Shown here: in pieces, positions 1-9,435 of the stretch
Layout of the letters: every line of letters begins with the position of its first letter
How positions within the stretch are numbered: the first letter of the stretch is position 1
Assembly (NCBI GenBank): GCA_944389265.1
Contig: CALXLS010000001.1
Span: 1-64,000, forward strand
Length of the DNA: 64,000 nt
Source: an uncultured Alphaproteobacteria bacterium
GTDB taxonomy: Bacteria; Pseudomonadota; Alphaproteobacteria; Rs-D84
Direction of reading: 5' to 3'
Notes under the pieces: generated by a model
Told to the model about the DNA's origin: nothing
Database searches by the model: none
What the model saw: only the letters and a program-made list of their open reading frames with translations
Position numbers and translations under genes: made by a program

Positions 1-27
1 ACGAAACCCTTTTTCTTTTATTTTTCG

Positions 28-48
28 TTTGCTACCTATTTGCTACCA
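28..48. repeat. Left arm-type repeat of the element
   Basis: A 21-bp sequence with two GCTACC hexamers (31-36 and 42-47) is repeated exactly, in the same orientation, at 16448-16468 next to the integrase end. Paired GCTACC-type hexamers near the ends of a P4-type integrase element fit arm-binding sites. The core crossover site itself is not visible on this side. Confidence 0.6.
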
Positions 49-126
49 CAAACAAAAAATCCAAATTCAGCAAACGCCTTGCATTTCCGGCACTTTTTAG
101 TATATTGCTTGTAAAAGGATATTTAT

Positions 127-855
127 ATGCAAATCACCATTCTAACCTCCAATGATATAGACCTTATGATGCCAGCATCAACCGTAGAACATCATATTCA
201 TGATGCTCTATTAAATGCCTACAGCATCATTTTTGGAACCAACTACAAAAGACTACCTTTGACTAGTGAAGAGCTTGATATAATTAATAGGATAATAACT
301 TCATGTTTTGCTCTGTTAGAAAACCTACCAAATTTTAACCCCAGCACAGAACCAGAACACGACATTATAAGAATGCTTAACATCGCAACTACTTATTGGT
401 TCTATAAGCAATGGAAAAAGAAAAAGAACAAAAAACAGACAGCCAAAAGACTAGGCGTATGGGGAATTCCAGCGGAAGATAGAACCGCTCTTAGAAGAAC
501 TTTCAAAAGAACCTTTAATGCCAGCCCCGAGCAAATAATAGCCGCCAGTTTCTTTTATTTGTTGCCTGTTTTACGAAACTCTATAAAAAACAACGATTTA
601 TGGACGCTTGGTGCAATTATAGCAAACATTGCAGAAGCTAATATAATTATAAGCCTAAACTCAAAACAGATTGAGGGCGGAAAAAGTGTTCACACTAAAG
701 AAAAAAAATTAAATAAAGCTTATAAAATTTTACAATCGGAATACCCAAACATTAAAACCAAACCATTTGACGAACAAGTATTATATTGCCAAGAGCATTT
801 TCATTTATCAGAAGTCGAAGCGACAGAACTACTGTCTATGATGCACCTAAGATAA
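127..855 (+). CDS. Hypothetical protein of the mobile element
   Basis: A 242-residue protein with an AAAGGA ribosome site 7 bases before the ATG. It is mostly helical in appearance, with a lysine-rich stretch near residues 97-105 followed by a motif containing GVWGIPAEDR and an arginine/lysine-rich segment, which would suit nucleic-acid binding. No signal peptide or membrane segment is seen. It is the first gene inside the left arm repeats and precedes the Xis-like gene, a position where integrative elements often carry replication or regulatory proteins. I do not recognise the family and give no function. Confidence 0.7.
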   Translation: MQITILTSNDIDLMMPASTVEHHIHDALLNAYSIIFGTNYKRLPLTSEELDIINRIITSCFALLENLPNFNPSTEPEHDIIRMLNIATTYWFYKQWKKKKNKKQTAKRLGVWGIPAEDRTALRRTFKRTFNASPEQIIAASFFYLLPVLRNSIKNNDLWTLGAIIANIAEANIIISLNSKQIEGGKSVHTKEKKLNKAYKILQSEYPNIKTKPFDEQVLYCQEHFHLSEVEATELLSMMHLR

Positions 856-966
856 AAAAATTATCAAGAATTAACAATATATTATACAAGAATGCAAGCA
901 TTGCTTGCATTTGTTTTTTTATTTCTAATGTCGCATATCTTAAGCATAACAATGAAGGTACACATA

Positions 967-1164
967 ATGGAAAGAAGAGTTTTGATGACCCAACTAGAGG
1001 CAGCGGAATACCTTGGTACAACGGTAAGAACATTAAACACATGGCGTCACCATGGCAAAAATCCAATTCCTTTTGTGCGTTGGGGCAACCGTATTAAGTA
1101 CCTCAAGGAAGACTTAGAAAACTGGATAAAGGAGAATAAGCAACCTGCATCACAAAACATATAA
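967..1164 (+). CDS. AlpA/excisionase-like helix-turn-helix protein
   Basis: The ATG at 967 is chosen because GAAGG lies 8 bases upstream; an in-frame extension back to 892 would add a hydrophobic leader with no family support. The 65-residue product is an HTH_17/MerR-like DNA-binding domain: a helix-turn-helix with LEAAEYLGTTVRTLNTWR, then a wing containing IPFVRWGNRIKY, then an EDLENWI helix. Proteins of this size beside integrases act as excisionases or as activators of integrase expression. Here it sits at the end opposite the integrase. The HTH assignment is firm; the excisionase role is inferred from context. Confidence 0.8.
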   Translation: MERRVLMTQLEAAEYLGTTVRTLNTWRHHGKNPIPFVRWGNRIKYLKEDLENWIKENKQPASQNI

Positions 1165-1671
1165 TTTACAAGTTGTCTCTGCGACAAACAACGCATATCG
1201 GAGCGATATACAGTTAGGTAACCAGGGTGGCGACTCTTTATATTTATACCACTATCAATTCCCTATGCGTGCGACTGGTTGACCTGAACGATGTTGTGAG
1301 GCCTAGCATATTATTTTTGCATTGCCAATAATCAACCTGTTATTAAAAACACTTGCTGAGTTTCAGTTTTAATAACAGCCGACTGCCGAAAGGGAAAAAA
1401 AGTATAATAGTTGGGACGCAAGCCCGCAACTTCCAAACACAAAAAGAGTCATAATGTTTGGTTTCAAGAAGCTCAGGGTTGGACGATTCCTAACGGCTCA
1501 TCCATGGGCACAAAAATACGCTAGACAGAGTCTTTTAAAATTCGCCAAACCAACTTCCTATGCAAAAGGTTAAAGGACACTACATGTCCGGATAGAACTT
1601 CAAACCTACGGTCTATCCTTAAGCATCTAACCTTTATTTATCTGGAAATAAAAAAAGAAAGGAGAAAAAAA
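1165..1671 (+). ncRNA. Gene-free 507-bp segment dense in hairpins; candidate structured RNA
   Basis: No credible reading frame crosses this gap. Reading the + strand I find a 12-bp perfect stem at 1337-1348/1367-1378, a 7-bp stem at 1433-1439/1455-1461, and a three-way junction near the 3' end. The junction has an outer stem 1565-1572/1628-1635 enclosing hairpins 1575-1579/1585-1589 and 1590-1596/1612-1618. A TATAAT at 1403-1408 could start a shorter transcript, but its -35 is poor. The 3' junction lies just before the ribosome site of the gene at 1672. It could be a large ornate phage-type RNA or a long structured leader. The family is not recognised. Confidence 0.5.
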
Positions 1672-1998
1672 ATGGCAAACAAGAACCCCGATACGTCTGG
1701 ATTAGTATCTTTGGCAGACAGACCAAACAACGAAAGAACAAAGATACAATCAGCTGGAGGTATAGCATCAGGCATATCAAGACGAGAAAAAGTAAAAATG
1801 CGTCAAATTTTTATGGATGCGCTGGCTTTACCGCATGAAAATGGCCAAAACATGAAAGAAGCTATGGCCATTGCTATGATTACCAGAGCTCTCAAAGGTG
1901 ATGTAAAAGCATTTGAATTAATTATGAGATTTATTGGCGAAAAACCAACTGAACTTCAAGAAGTGGCAACTGATGATGATTTTGACTTTTTGTTTTGA
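1672..1998 (+). CDS. Small phage-like protein (possible terminase-small-subunit type)
   Basis: A 108-residue protein with a strong AAAGGAG ribosome site. The centre has a glycine/serine-rich AGGIASGISRREK segment followed by a helical region with ALKGDVKAFELIMRFIGEKP. Small phage proteins annotated as terminase-small-subunit-like or KGG-type share this layout, in which a basic KGG-like motif precedes a helical bundle and a GDVKAFE-like turn. The tail is very acidic (DDDFDF). No large terminase or portal gene is in the window, so a packaging role cannot be confirmed. It may be a satellite or cargo protein. A 49-codon frame overlaps its stop. Confidence 0.6.
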   Translation: MANKNPDTSGLVSLADRPNNERTKIQSAGGIASGISRREKVKMRQIFMDALALPHENGQNMKEAMAIAMITRALKGDVKAFELIMRFIGEKPTELQEVATDDDFDFLF

Positions 1999-2147
1999 TG
2001 CTTCAAACAAAAAACATCTATGAACACCTTGAAAAACAAGACATCATACCTACATTACAGAGGAAAGGAAACCACAAAGCATACATTAAGCTGAGTCTTA
2101 CCCCTTTGTATGCCAGTTACTATTTTTGTAAAGAGTATATTTTATAG
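1998..2147 (+). CDS. Short overlapping frame, 49 codons
   Basis: The ATG at 1998 overlaps the TGA of the preceding gene (TGATG), the usual arrangement for translational coupling. The product is basic in the middle and ends in a hydrophobic/aromatic tail. It is not recognised. It could be a real coupled small protein or the start of a gene truncated when the element degenerated. No separate ribosome site is needed with this overlap. Confidence 0.35.
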   Translation: MLQTKNIYEHLEKQDIIPTLQRKGNHKAYIKLSLTPLYASYYFCKEYIL

Positions 2148-2167
2148 TAAAAACAAGGTACAAAATT

Positions 2168-2380
2168 ATGACAACAATTAAAAAGCCACTAAAAAATTGT
2201 AAAAAATCTCCAAAAGAGAACTGTGTGCAAGAACGTACAGATGCTTATATTAACGATTTATTGAGCGGTAATGATACTGATGAATATCATTCTGATGCCT
2301 ACTGGACAAGAGCCGAAAAGGCAGCAAAGGAATTAGCAAAGAGTTTTAAAAAAGAATTTACAAAGACCGATAAAAAATAG
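2168..2380 (+). CDS. Small charged hypothetical protein
   Basis: A 70-residue, highly charged protein with an AAGGT sequence 9 bases before its ATG. It has a basic N-terminus with two cysteines, an acidic centre and a lysine-rich C-terminal helix. No membrane segment. It is the last plus-strand gene of the element's left part, facing the convergent hsd operon. Family and role unknown. Confidence 0.5.
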   Translation: MTTIKKPLKNCKKSPKENCVQERTDAYINDLLSGNDTDEYHSDAYWTRAEKAAKELAKSFKKEFTKTDKK

Positions 2381-2458
2381 GCGTCAAGCAAAAAACAGCA
2401 CAAGCTGTACTACGGTCCATGTATTTTGTAAAAAAAGATTTTCTTTATTCTTTTATAG

Positions 2459-2914
2459 TCACTTTATTTCGAGCTTTTCTTTTCGCATGTTTTCTTTTTT
2501 AAACCCATACCCAGCTGTCCCCAAGCACCTGGTAACATCATACACGAGGCTATTAAATTTATGCACACGTTCAATTGCAATTTTTGTTGTAACTATTGCA
2601 TTATCTCGGCGAATTTCCATCAAATAATTAAACAACGCTACAATTGTTTTAGAATCCTTCTTTTTTAATAACAAAGCACAAACGCTTTGATGCTTTCCCA
2701 GCCATTCTTGCACCTTAAGAGACGCTTCACGACTACCATCGAATTCAAAAGCAACTTCATCCAATTGTTGGATTAACTCTAACCGTTTCAATCGTAATTG
2801 CTGACGTCCTTGAGCAAACATTAAACACACCTGAACCGCAGCAAACACCAGCATGCCAAAAGCACAAATCCAAGAGGCATTTTGTTGTAAAAAAACAAGC
2901 ATATTATCTCCCAT
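2459..2914 (-). CDS. Single-pass membrane protein coupled to hsdR
   Basis: A protein of about 151 residues starting at the ATG that overlaps the hsdR stop codon (TGATG), so it is translationally coupled to the restriction subunit. Residues roughly 6-30 form one hydrophobic segment. The rest is a charged, helical cytoplasmic domain with a coiled-coil tendency (RQQLRLKRLELIQQLDE). Small one-pass proteins of this kind at the 3' end of hsd operons have no settled function. It may be a membrane-bound accessory or an unrelated passenger. An in-frame TTG one codon upstream is possible but less likely. Confidence 0.6.
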   Translation of the reverse strand: MGDNMLVFLQQNASWICAFGMLVFAAVQVCLMFAQGRQQLRLKRLELIQQLDEVAFEFDGSREASLKVQEWLGKHQSVCALLLKKKDSKTIVALFNYLMEIRRDNAIVTTKIAIERVHKFNSLVYDVTRCLGTAGYGFKKENMRKEKLEIK

Positions 2915-5900
2915 CAATTTTGATACTGTTTGAAATTTTCAACCTGTTCAATAACCTTCTCGAATACTTCTTCGTTCCATTCTGGTGGATACCCATTCTT
3001 GTACAACAGACGAACAACGTCCGCGGACAGTTGTGCTTTTATCATGGGATGACGCAAGAAATCTGCATACATAGAAGAACTGTCAACCAACTTCTTTATT
3101 TCCTTCGCAAGGAACTTACATTTGTCATCTGGGTATTCAAACTTGTGTTTGTCACGCAAAGAAGTTAGTATGTCATAAAATGCCTTTTCTTCGAATGTTA
3201 TACCTAATTTAACAAATTCTTCTTTATCGGTTTTCAATTCCTGAAACAATTGCAACAATTGGTCAGTTAATTCCTCGATTTTTGAGTCCACAATACCATT
3301 AATTGAATTTACTGCATCTGTGGCCACTTCGTTTGTAAAAGTCAATTTATCACGAGTATTATACTTATCAACCACCTTGTTAAGCATTTCCATAAATTCT
3401 TCACCACGAACCTTGTTGGTATGAGAATACTCCTTAATAGCCTTAGTTAGCATTTTAACCAGTAATTGGAACTTGGTATTAGGCATTTTTACATCGTCCA
3501 GTTCCTTTAAGAAAGTCGCATCAAATATGTTTTCTTCGGTTTCTGTTGCATTCAAAACACTTTCTATACCTGTGCAACTTAACGCTTCTTTGACCATTTG
3601 TTCAACATGCCTGTTCATAGAATCAACATCATGAGAAGTATCAGTTATTTTTCGTAAAAAAGACATTATGCCCATAAAGCACTGTGCCCATCCTGTTTCT
3701 TCATCAGTCAGTATTCCAGCAGGATTACAAATATCATAGGCGGTTTTTAATCTTTTAACATGCCCCTTGTATCTGGTCAACAAAGAAACCTTACCTTTTT
3801 CTTGTACAGAATTATCCATTATAAATTCGGCGGCACTTTGTAAGAACTGCAATCTGGCCAATGGTTTGTCCCCAAAGAAATCTGTAAAGTCCAAACCGTA
3901 TGTCATGTCTTTCAATACCTGCACTTCTGTTTGCAAGACCTCATGAGCTTTATCCAAATCTGTACCGTCTGTTATATCACCGCCATAGCGCTTCATCGCC
4001 TCTTTCATATTTTCACGGATGCCGATATAGTCTATGATATAGCCGCATTCCTTACCTGGATAAACACGGTTTACACGAGATATAGTTTGAATCAACGTAT
4101 GTTTCTGTAACGGTTTATCGTTATACATCATTGTCAACGCTGGCGCATCAAAACCCGTTATCCACATATCTACGACGATGGCGATACAAAAATTAGATTT
4201 ATCGTTTTTATACTCGTCAGCCATTTTTTTACGATACTCTTTGTCGCCCAATAAATCGTACATGTCCTTTTCATCATCTTTGCCACGTGTAGCAATAACA
4301 TTCATGAACCGAACTGGATTTAACTTCTTCAATTGTTCTGCCGTTAATACAGATTCATTCAGTGCCCTTACCGGCTTTACCCAATCAGGACGGATTTCAG
4401 CAATAATCTGATACAAATCATATGCAATTTCGCGACTGCTACAAGTAATCATAGCCTTTTGGACCACATTAGGATTATTTGCACAACGAGTTTCATAGTC
4501 AGCAACAATATCTTTTGCAACACGCTTTAAACGGTCTGGGTCACCCAAGATAACGTTCATACTTGCCATTGCTGCTTTACTTTTTGCAATATCTTCTGGC
4601 GACGCACCTTCATCGGCACACAACTTGTAATACTCTTCTACCTTCTTTGCCTGTTCGCCGACAAAAACTCTGGCTAAACGTGGGTCGTATTTAATCGGAA
4701 CAGTTATACCGTCTTCCTGTGATTGCTTCATAGTATATTGGTCAACGATACCACCAAACACATGTATTGCTTCGTCTGTTGGCGTTCCTGTAAAGCCAAC
4801 ATAAGTGGCATTTGGCAAAGCATCCCGCAAATATTTTGCAAAACCATAAGATATAAATGCGCCCAATTTAGCCTGATTTTCTTTAACATCTTTGTTAATA
4901 GTCAGTGTACTGCCAATATTATTTTGTGTTCTGTGAGCTTCGTCACTTAAACATATGACATTGTTGCGGTCAGTCAACATACCTGTATCGCTGGTAAATT
5001 TTTGTATTGTCGTAATATAAATTCCACCAGAATTACGGGTTGACATTTCTGTTTGTAATTCATTGCGCGTTTCGAACACCTTTACCGCTTTGTCCCCCAA
5101 ATAGGTTGTTGATTGACAGAATAATTTGGATGCTTGTTCTTCCAAATCTTCTCGGTCCACGATTAACAGGATTGTTGGCGTATCCAATTTGCCCGCACAA
5201 CGCTGTGCCAATAATCTGGCCAGAAATAGCATTGTATAGGTTTTTCCACAACCAGTAGCCCCAAAATATATTCCACCCTTGCCATCACCACCATTTCCCT
5301 GTAAGTGCGCCAAAATATTGCCACGCAAGCGACGAGCCGCAAAAAACTGGGGATACCGACACACTACGCATATTTCTTTTGAATCTTGTGGTCCTTTATC
5401 TGGGAAATAAACAAAATCACGCAAAATTTCTAATAATCTTGTTGGTTTTAATGCACCATTGATTAACGAGTCCAATTCTTGTAACCCTGACCCCGCCTTG
5501 TCTTCATTTTCTATTTTTTTCCACGCGTAAAAGAATTCATAATCTGATGTTGTTGACCCCATACGTGAGTTACTGGCATCACTGATACATGCAATAGGAC
5601 AATATTTCATCAGCAATGGGATATCACGACGATAACGAACTGTTATTTGCGTATGTGCATTACGAATAGTTGCGTTTTCGTCGGTCGGATTCTTTAATTC
5701 AATGATACATACAGGTATTCCATTTACAAATAATAAAACATCCGGAATACGCGTTTGATTAGCCTGTTTCATTTCGAACTGATTCACAACGCGAAAAATA
5801 TTATTTTCAGGATTATCAAAATCAATATAGTCCAAATGAAAGGGTTGTTTATTGGCATCCATAAACTTGAAATCGTACCCATCGTGATACAAGTTGTATG

Positions 5901-6153
5901 TATTACGCAATGAATCATAATCATTTACACCGCTGATGTTGCGAATGTTTGCGATTGCAGCATTACAATCGTCATTTGTAAATCCATTTTTTGCATAACG
6001 GGTATTCAAAAAAGTACGCAAATCATCTTCCAACAATGGGTCTGTTACCTGACGATGCAAGTCACCGCCAAAAGTATAATTCCAACCAGCGTTACGCAAC
6101 ATTTCAACAAACGCCTGTTCATATTCACTTTCGTACATTTTTCCATTTATCAT
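2914..6153 (-). CDS. hsdR: Type I restriction enzyme, R (motor/nuclease) subunit
   Basis: A 1079-residue HsdR. In order: an N-terminal PD-(D/E)xK nuclease with PDVLLFVNGIPVCIIELK near residues 137-155, a superfamily 2 translocase with Walker A GATGCGKT near 299, the DEAH box in LSDEAHRTQ, the GFTGTP motif, and a second RecA domain with QTISRVNRVYPG. A helical C-terminal domain binds the methylase core. With HsdM and HsdS it translocates DNA and cuts unmodified DNA far from the target. The ATG overlaps the hsdS stop by 4 bases (ATGA). Length and motifs are all normal, so the subunit looks intact. Confidence 0.97.
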   Translation of the reverse strand: MINGKMYESEYEQAFVEMLRNAGWNYTFGGDLHRQVTDPLLEDDLRTFLNTRYAKNGFTNDDCNAAIANIRNISGVNDYDSLRNTYNLYHDGYDFKFMDANKQPFHLDYIDFDNPENNIFRVVNQFEMKQANQTRIPDVLLFVNGIPVCIIELKNPTDENATIRNAHTQITVRYRRDIPLLMKYCPIACISDASNSRMGSTTSDYEFFYAWKKIENEDKAGSGLQELDSLINGALKPTRLLEILRDFVYFPDKGPQDSKEICVVCRYPQFFAARRLRGNILAHLQGNGGDGKGGIYFGATGCGKTYTMLFLARLLAQRCAGKLDTPTILLIVDREDLEEQASKLFCQSTTYLGDKAVKVFETRNELQTEMSTRNSGGIYITTIQKFTSDTGMLTDRNNVICLSDEAHRTQNNIGSTLTINKDVKENQAKLGAFISYGFAKYLRDALPNATYVGFTGTPTDEAIHVFGGIVDQYTMKQSQEDGITVPIKYDPRLARVFVGEQAKKVEEYYKLCADEGASPEDIAKSKAAMASMNVILGDPDRLKRVAKDIVADYETRCANNPNVVQKAMITCSSREIAYDLYQIIAEIRPDWVKPVRALNESVLTAEQLKKLNPVRFMNVIATRGKDDEKDMYDLLGDKEYRKKMADEYKNDKSNFCIAIVVDMWITGFDAPALTMMYNDKPLQKHTLIQTISRVNRVYPGKECGYIIDYIGIRENMKEAMKRYGGDITDGTDLDKAHEVLQTEVQVLKDMTYGLDFTDFFGDKPLARLQFLQSAAEFIMDNSVQEKGKVSLLTRYKGHVKRLKTAYDICNPAGILTDEETGWAQCFMGIMSFLRKITDTSHDVDSMNRHVEQMVKEALSCTGIESVLNATETEENIFDATFLKELDDVKMPNTKFQLLVKMLTKAIKEYSHTNKVRGEEFMEMLNKVVDKYNTRDKLTFTNEVATDAVNSINGIVDSKIEELTDQLLQLFQELKTDKEEFVKLGITFEEKAFYDILTSLRDKHKFEYPDDKCKFLAKEIKKLVDSSSMYADFLRHPMIKAQLSADVVRLLYKNGYPPEWNEEVFEKVIEQVENFKQYQN

Positions 6154-7250
6154 TTATTATCCCCTATGATTTGACGGATTAAGGCCGGACATACATCACT
6201 GTTTAATTTCTTGGCAGCTTCCGATATGTATTTTGATGTTCTTGCACAATTGTAAATTTCCACAATAGCCTGTTGGACTTCAATCGGAGGCAAAGGAATT
6301 TTGACCTGTTCCATCAAACTATAATCAAATGTATTTCTTACCCCCATTGAATAGAATTCGGCGTATCGTTTAAACTCAGGTCTTTTTAACCAAAGCAATA
6401 GGTATTCTGGCAAAATGACATCTTCTTGAACTGCAAACACTTCATATATTGGGGAACAAACAGCAGGATTTTTGCCTTTGTATAAATGTAATGCGTCCGA
6501 AAGTATATTGTATAATGGCGGTGCATAACATATGTCGTTGTATGTTATTATTTTATAATTTCTTAAAGATTCGTTTGGGGTCTTTTGCGGTCGAATGAAA
6601 CCGCTCTGCCCAATACCCAACACGTTATCAATTGTATTATCTGTATTTTTATTTCCCTTGTGAATATATGGGCCGATTTCAACAAGTGGATATTTGCGTT
6701 TCAGTTCCTGCAAGTAACTTTGGCACAAATCCATCAATGGTTCCGCCATTTGTTCATTTTGTTCTTTCAGATTCTTTAAGCCCCGCCATGCTTCAACAAC
6801 AACACTTTGTTCATCTATTGACGGCAAAGGAATTTCAATCCGACACATTTCATCATAACTGAATGCCTCACGTGCACTACCCCAAGAATTATAACGAGCA
6901 TACCGGTCAAAATCTGGTCTACAAAACCATAAATACAAATATTCTGGCAATAAAGTATTTGCGTTTCTTACCTTAAAAACGCAAGAAATCGAGGACACTA
7001 TGCAAGGATTACCTAAATTATTAAAAGCCAAACTCATTTTATCACCACGCCGTGATGTATCTGGGACAAAAGCAAACTCATCCTCACGAACTATCTTATA
7101 TGACGATAGAGATACACCATCCAAATTTGCTTTCGTTTTTATAAATAATTTTAATGTTGAAATACCACGCACATCAGTTTCAGAAAATATATTACCCGAA
7201 TTTTGTTCGTCACATTGTTCGATATAATCGCCCAGTTTTACCCACTGCAT
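6150..7250 (-). CDS. hsdS: Type I restriction-modification specificity subunit
   Basis: The ATG at 7250 follows the hsdM stop directly (TAAAATG) with GGAG upstream; a longer in-frame start inside hsdM is unlikely. The 366-residue protein has two target-recognition domains, about 1-165 and 190-350. Each ends in the conserved helix region after an IPLPSIDEQ or IPLPPIEVQ motif, and the helices form the spacer. It selects the bipartite DNA target for the HsdM2S methylase and the HsdR complex. It lies between hsdM and hsdR with overlapping ends. No inverted duplicate hsdS or invertase is seen, so there is no sign of phase-variable shuffling. Confidence 0.95.
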   Translation of the reverse strand: MQWVKLGDYIEQCDEQNSGNIFSETDVRGISTLKLFIKTKANLDGVSLSSYKIVREDEFAFVPDTSRRGDKMSLAFNNLGNPCIVSSISCVFKVRNANTLLPEYLYLWFCRPDFDRYARYNSWGSAREAFSYDEMCRIEIPLPSIDEQSVVVEAWRGLKNLKEQNEQMAEPLMDLCQSYLQELKRKYPLVEIGPYIHKGNKNTDNTIDNVLGIGQSGFIRPQKTPNESLRNYKIITYNDICYAPPLYNILSDALHLYKGKNPAVCSPIYEVFAVQEDVILPEYLLLWLKRPEFKRYAEFYSMGVRNTFDYSLMEQVKIPLPPIEVQQAIVEIYNCARTSKYISEAAKKLNSDVCPALIRQIIGDNK

Positions 7251-7251
7251 T

Positions 7252-8832
7252 TTACTGCTCCACTTTATATCCCAATGTTTCAAATGCATGTTTCAAAAGC
7301 TCTGCATTTTCAGATTGTAATTTCAACAATTCTGATGTTTGTTTGCCTATTTGTGTCAATGCTGTTTTATAGTCAAGTGCTATATCACGGTCAACAAATT
7401 CGATATAACGCGATGGAACCAAACTATAATTTTTTTCTCGAATCTCGTATATGCGGGCCGAGTAAAATAATTCAGGTTTGGCATAATTTTCACCACCTGT
7501 TGTTTGCCAATCAAAGTATATTTTGCAAATATCGGCAATTTGGTCAGGCAATAATTGCACATATTTCTTTTCATATACATTTTGATTCCAAGTACGCAAG
7601 TCAACAAACAATATTTCATGTTCACGATTACGTAATTGGCGCCCATGCCATGGACCGCCACGTTTATTATTATTCAAAATCCATAATGTGACAGATATAT
7701 CTGTTGAATAAAACATTTCACGTGGCAAAACGATTATTGCTTCTACCTTGTCGTTTTCTATCAGTTTTTTACGAATTTCTAATGTATCGCTATCATCCAG
7801 CGCACCATTGGCCAATAAAAAACCAGCCACGCCACTTGAAGGTTTTAATTTAGACAACATATGCAAAATCCATGCATAGTTTGCATTGCTTTCTGGCGGA
7901 ACCCCATAGCCTGCCCAACGTGCATCATCGGCAATGTTTTTATCTGTGTTTGTCCACCATTTTTTCAAATTAAATGGCGGGTTTGCCATAATATAATCTA
8001 CTTTGATATCTGGATGTTTATCATCAGTAAATGTCGATGCGGCTTGGTCACCAAGGTCATATGGAATTCCACGAACCGCCAAATTCATTTTTGCCAAACG
8101 GTAAGTTGCAGGTTCAGATTCCTGACCGTAAACCAAGTTTTTCATATCGCCACCATGTGCCTCGATAAACTTTTTGCTTTGAACAAACATACCACCAGAG
8201 CCACAACAAGGGTCATAAATTGTACCATCAAAGGGCTCTATTAATGACGCAATCAATTCTACTATGCTATGCGGTGTATAAAACTCGCCTTCTTCTTTAT
8301 CTGCATTTATCGAAAACGCCTGCAAAAAGTATTCATACACACGCCCAATCAAATCTTTATCATGGAAACGCGAACGGTCAATTTTATTAACTTCATCAAC
8401 CACTGCTTTCAATACAGCTGGTTCCAACGCAGTTTTTGTAAATATTTGCTTTGGCAACGCATTTTTTAAAGTCTTCTCATTGCTTTCCAATGTCGCAATA
8501 CAGGTATCAAAAGCAACTGCCATATCTTTTGCGGGCTTCGTTATCAACTTATCCCAAAAGCATTCATCAGGCAAATAAAACACACCGTCTTTGGCGTAAA
8601 AACTTTTGTTTTTTAGTGCCATCTCAACAAAACCGTCTTTTTGCCCACTTTCTTCTTGTTCGCGAATTTTTTCTTGCTGAGTTTTGAAACGGTCGCCGAT
8701 AAACTTTAAGAACACCAATGTCAGTAACAAATCGCGCTTATCCGTCATAGGCGCGCGGCCACGCAAATGATTACGACAATTGAATAATATAGTTTCCAGT
8801 GTTTCTTCTTTTATTTTTGCTGCCTTTGCCAT
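7252..8832 (-). CDS. hsdM: Type I restriction-modification methylase subunit
   Basis: A 526-residue N6-adenine methyltransferase subunit. The N-terminal helical HsdM_N domain (about 10-150) is followed by the catalytic domain, with an AdoMet-binding motif I DPCCGSGG near residue 208 and the catalytic motif IV NPPF near 283. A C-terminal helix contacts HsdS. It is the first gene of the M-S-R operon. The promoter is expected in the 63-bp gap upstream, where a TATAAT-like box is present but the -35 is weak. All motifs are intact, so host modification should be functional. Confidence 0.96.
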   Translation of the reverse strand: MAKAAKIKEETLETILFNCRNHLRGRAPMTDKRDLLLTLVFLKFIGDRFKTQQEKIREQEESGQKDGFVEMALKNKSFYAKDGVFYLPDECFWDKLITKPAKDMAVAFDTCIATLESNEKTLKNALPKQIFTKTALEPAVLKAVVDEVNKIDRSRFHDKDLIGRVYEYFLQAFSINADKEEGEFYTPHSIVELIASLIEPFDGTIYDPCCGSGGMFVQSKKFIEAHGGDMKNLVYGQESEPATYRLAKMNLAVRGIPYDLGDQAASTFTDDKHPDIKVDYIMANPPFNLKKWWTNTDKNIADDARWAGYGVPPESNANYAWILHMLSKLKPSSGVAGFLLANGALDDSDTLEIRKKLIENDKVEAIIVLPREMFYSTDISVTLWILNNNKRGGPWHGRQLRNREHEILFVDLRTWNQNVYEKKYVQLLPDQIADICKIYFDWQTTGGENYAKPELFYSARIYEIREKNYSLVPSRYIEFVDRDIALDYKTALTQIGKQTSELLKLQSENAELLKHAFETLGYKVEQ

Positions 8833-8895
8833 ATCACATCCATTTTTATTTCAGTTTATTTATTTTAACCTTATTATATCATAAAAGAAAGATTT

Positions 8896-9435
8896 TTATC
8901 CTTTCCAAATAATCCCCTTCTCTATCGCCCCATCAAGGGCCAACTTAAAATTATTTTTTGTTATCTTTAACCGTTCATTAGCTACTAATCTAACTACTGG
9001 TGGATATCCTGGTGTTTTTTCAATAGCGTCTATGGAGCTACTAAAATCGCCTTTTGATATACCACTATGTGGCAACGGACCAAACAGAATCAAACAATAA
9101 GTCTCGTTCCATTGCGTCTTTGATATATCGTACATTTTTCCTTCGTCATAAGACAAAACGAACTCAAATCTATTTTTGTTAATTCCTAAATCCTTGGCAA
9201 CCGCCAAAAGATGTTCTTTTTTCACCTGGGAGTCACCGATAACTAAAATTTTTCCGTCTTTATATGGCTGATACCCATTGTTAGGATATAGTAAGTCTGC
9301 CATTCCCCACTTTGACAAAGCCTCGTCCAATTCGCCTGCACGATTAAATTCACATAACAAGCGAGTCAAATCTGTCGCTAATCTTTGCCGAATAGCATCT
9401 TCCAATTTTAACAGTTCGCTTGTATCTAGAAGCAT
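8896..9435 (-). CDS. Small Rossmann-like partner of the methylase/specificity fusion
   Basis: The ATG at 9435 has AGGA upstream and overlaps the end of the preceding methylase-like gene by 10 bases, so the two are coupled. The 179-residue product has a helical N-terminus (about 1-50), then a Rossmann-like part starting with KILVIGDSQV, a middle strand ending in CLILFGPLPHSG, and a final helical segment. The strand pattern is reminiscent of small alpha/beta proteins such as DUF2325, but I cannot assign it. There is no nuclease motif. Tight coupling suggests it works with the 635-residue protein. Confidence 0.7.
   Translation of the reverse strand: MLLDTSELLKLEDAIRQRLATDLTRLLCEFNRAGELDEALSKWGMADLLYPNNGYQPYKDGKILVIGDSQVKKEHLLAVAKDLGINKNRFEFVLSYDEGKMYDISKTQWNETYCLILFGPLPHSGISKGDFSSSIDAIEKTPGYPPVVRLVANERLKITKNNFKLALDGAIEKGIIWKG

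Noticed and set aside
786-1097. A 103-codon frame between the first two genes
   Set aside because: It overlaps the 3' end of the 242-residue gene and the Xis-like gene in another frame and has no ribosome site or recognisable domain.
6150-7289. Longer start for hsdS inside hsdM
   Set aside because: The extra 13 residues overlap the hsdM coding end and have no family support; the ATG at 7250 directly after the hsdM stop has a GGAG site.
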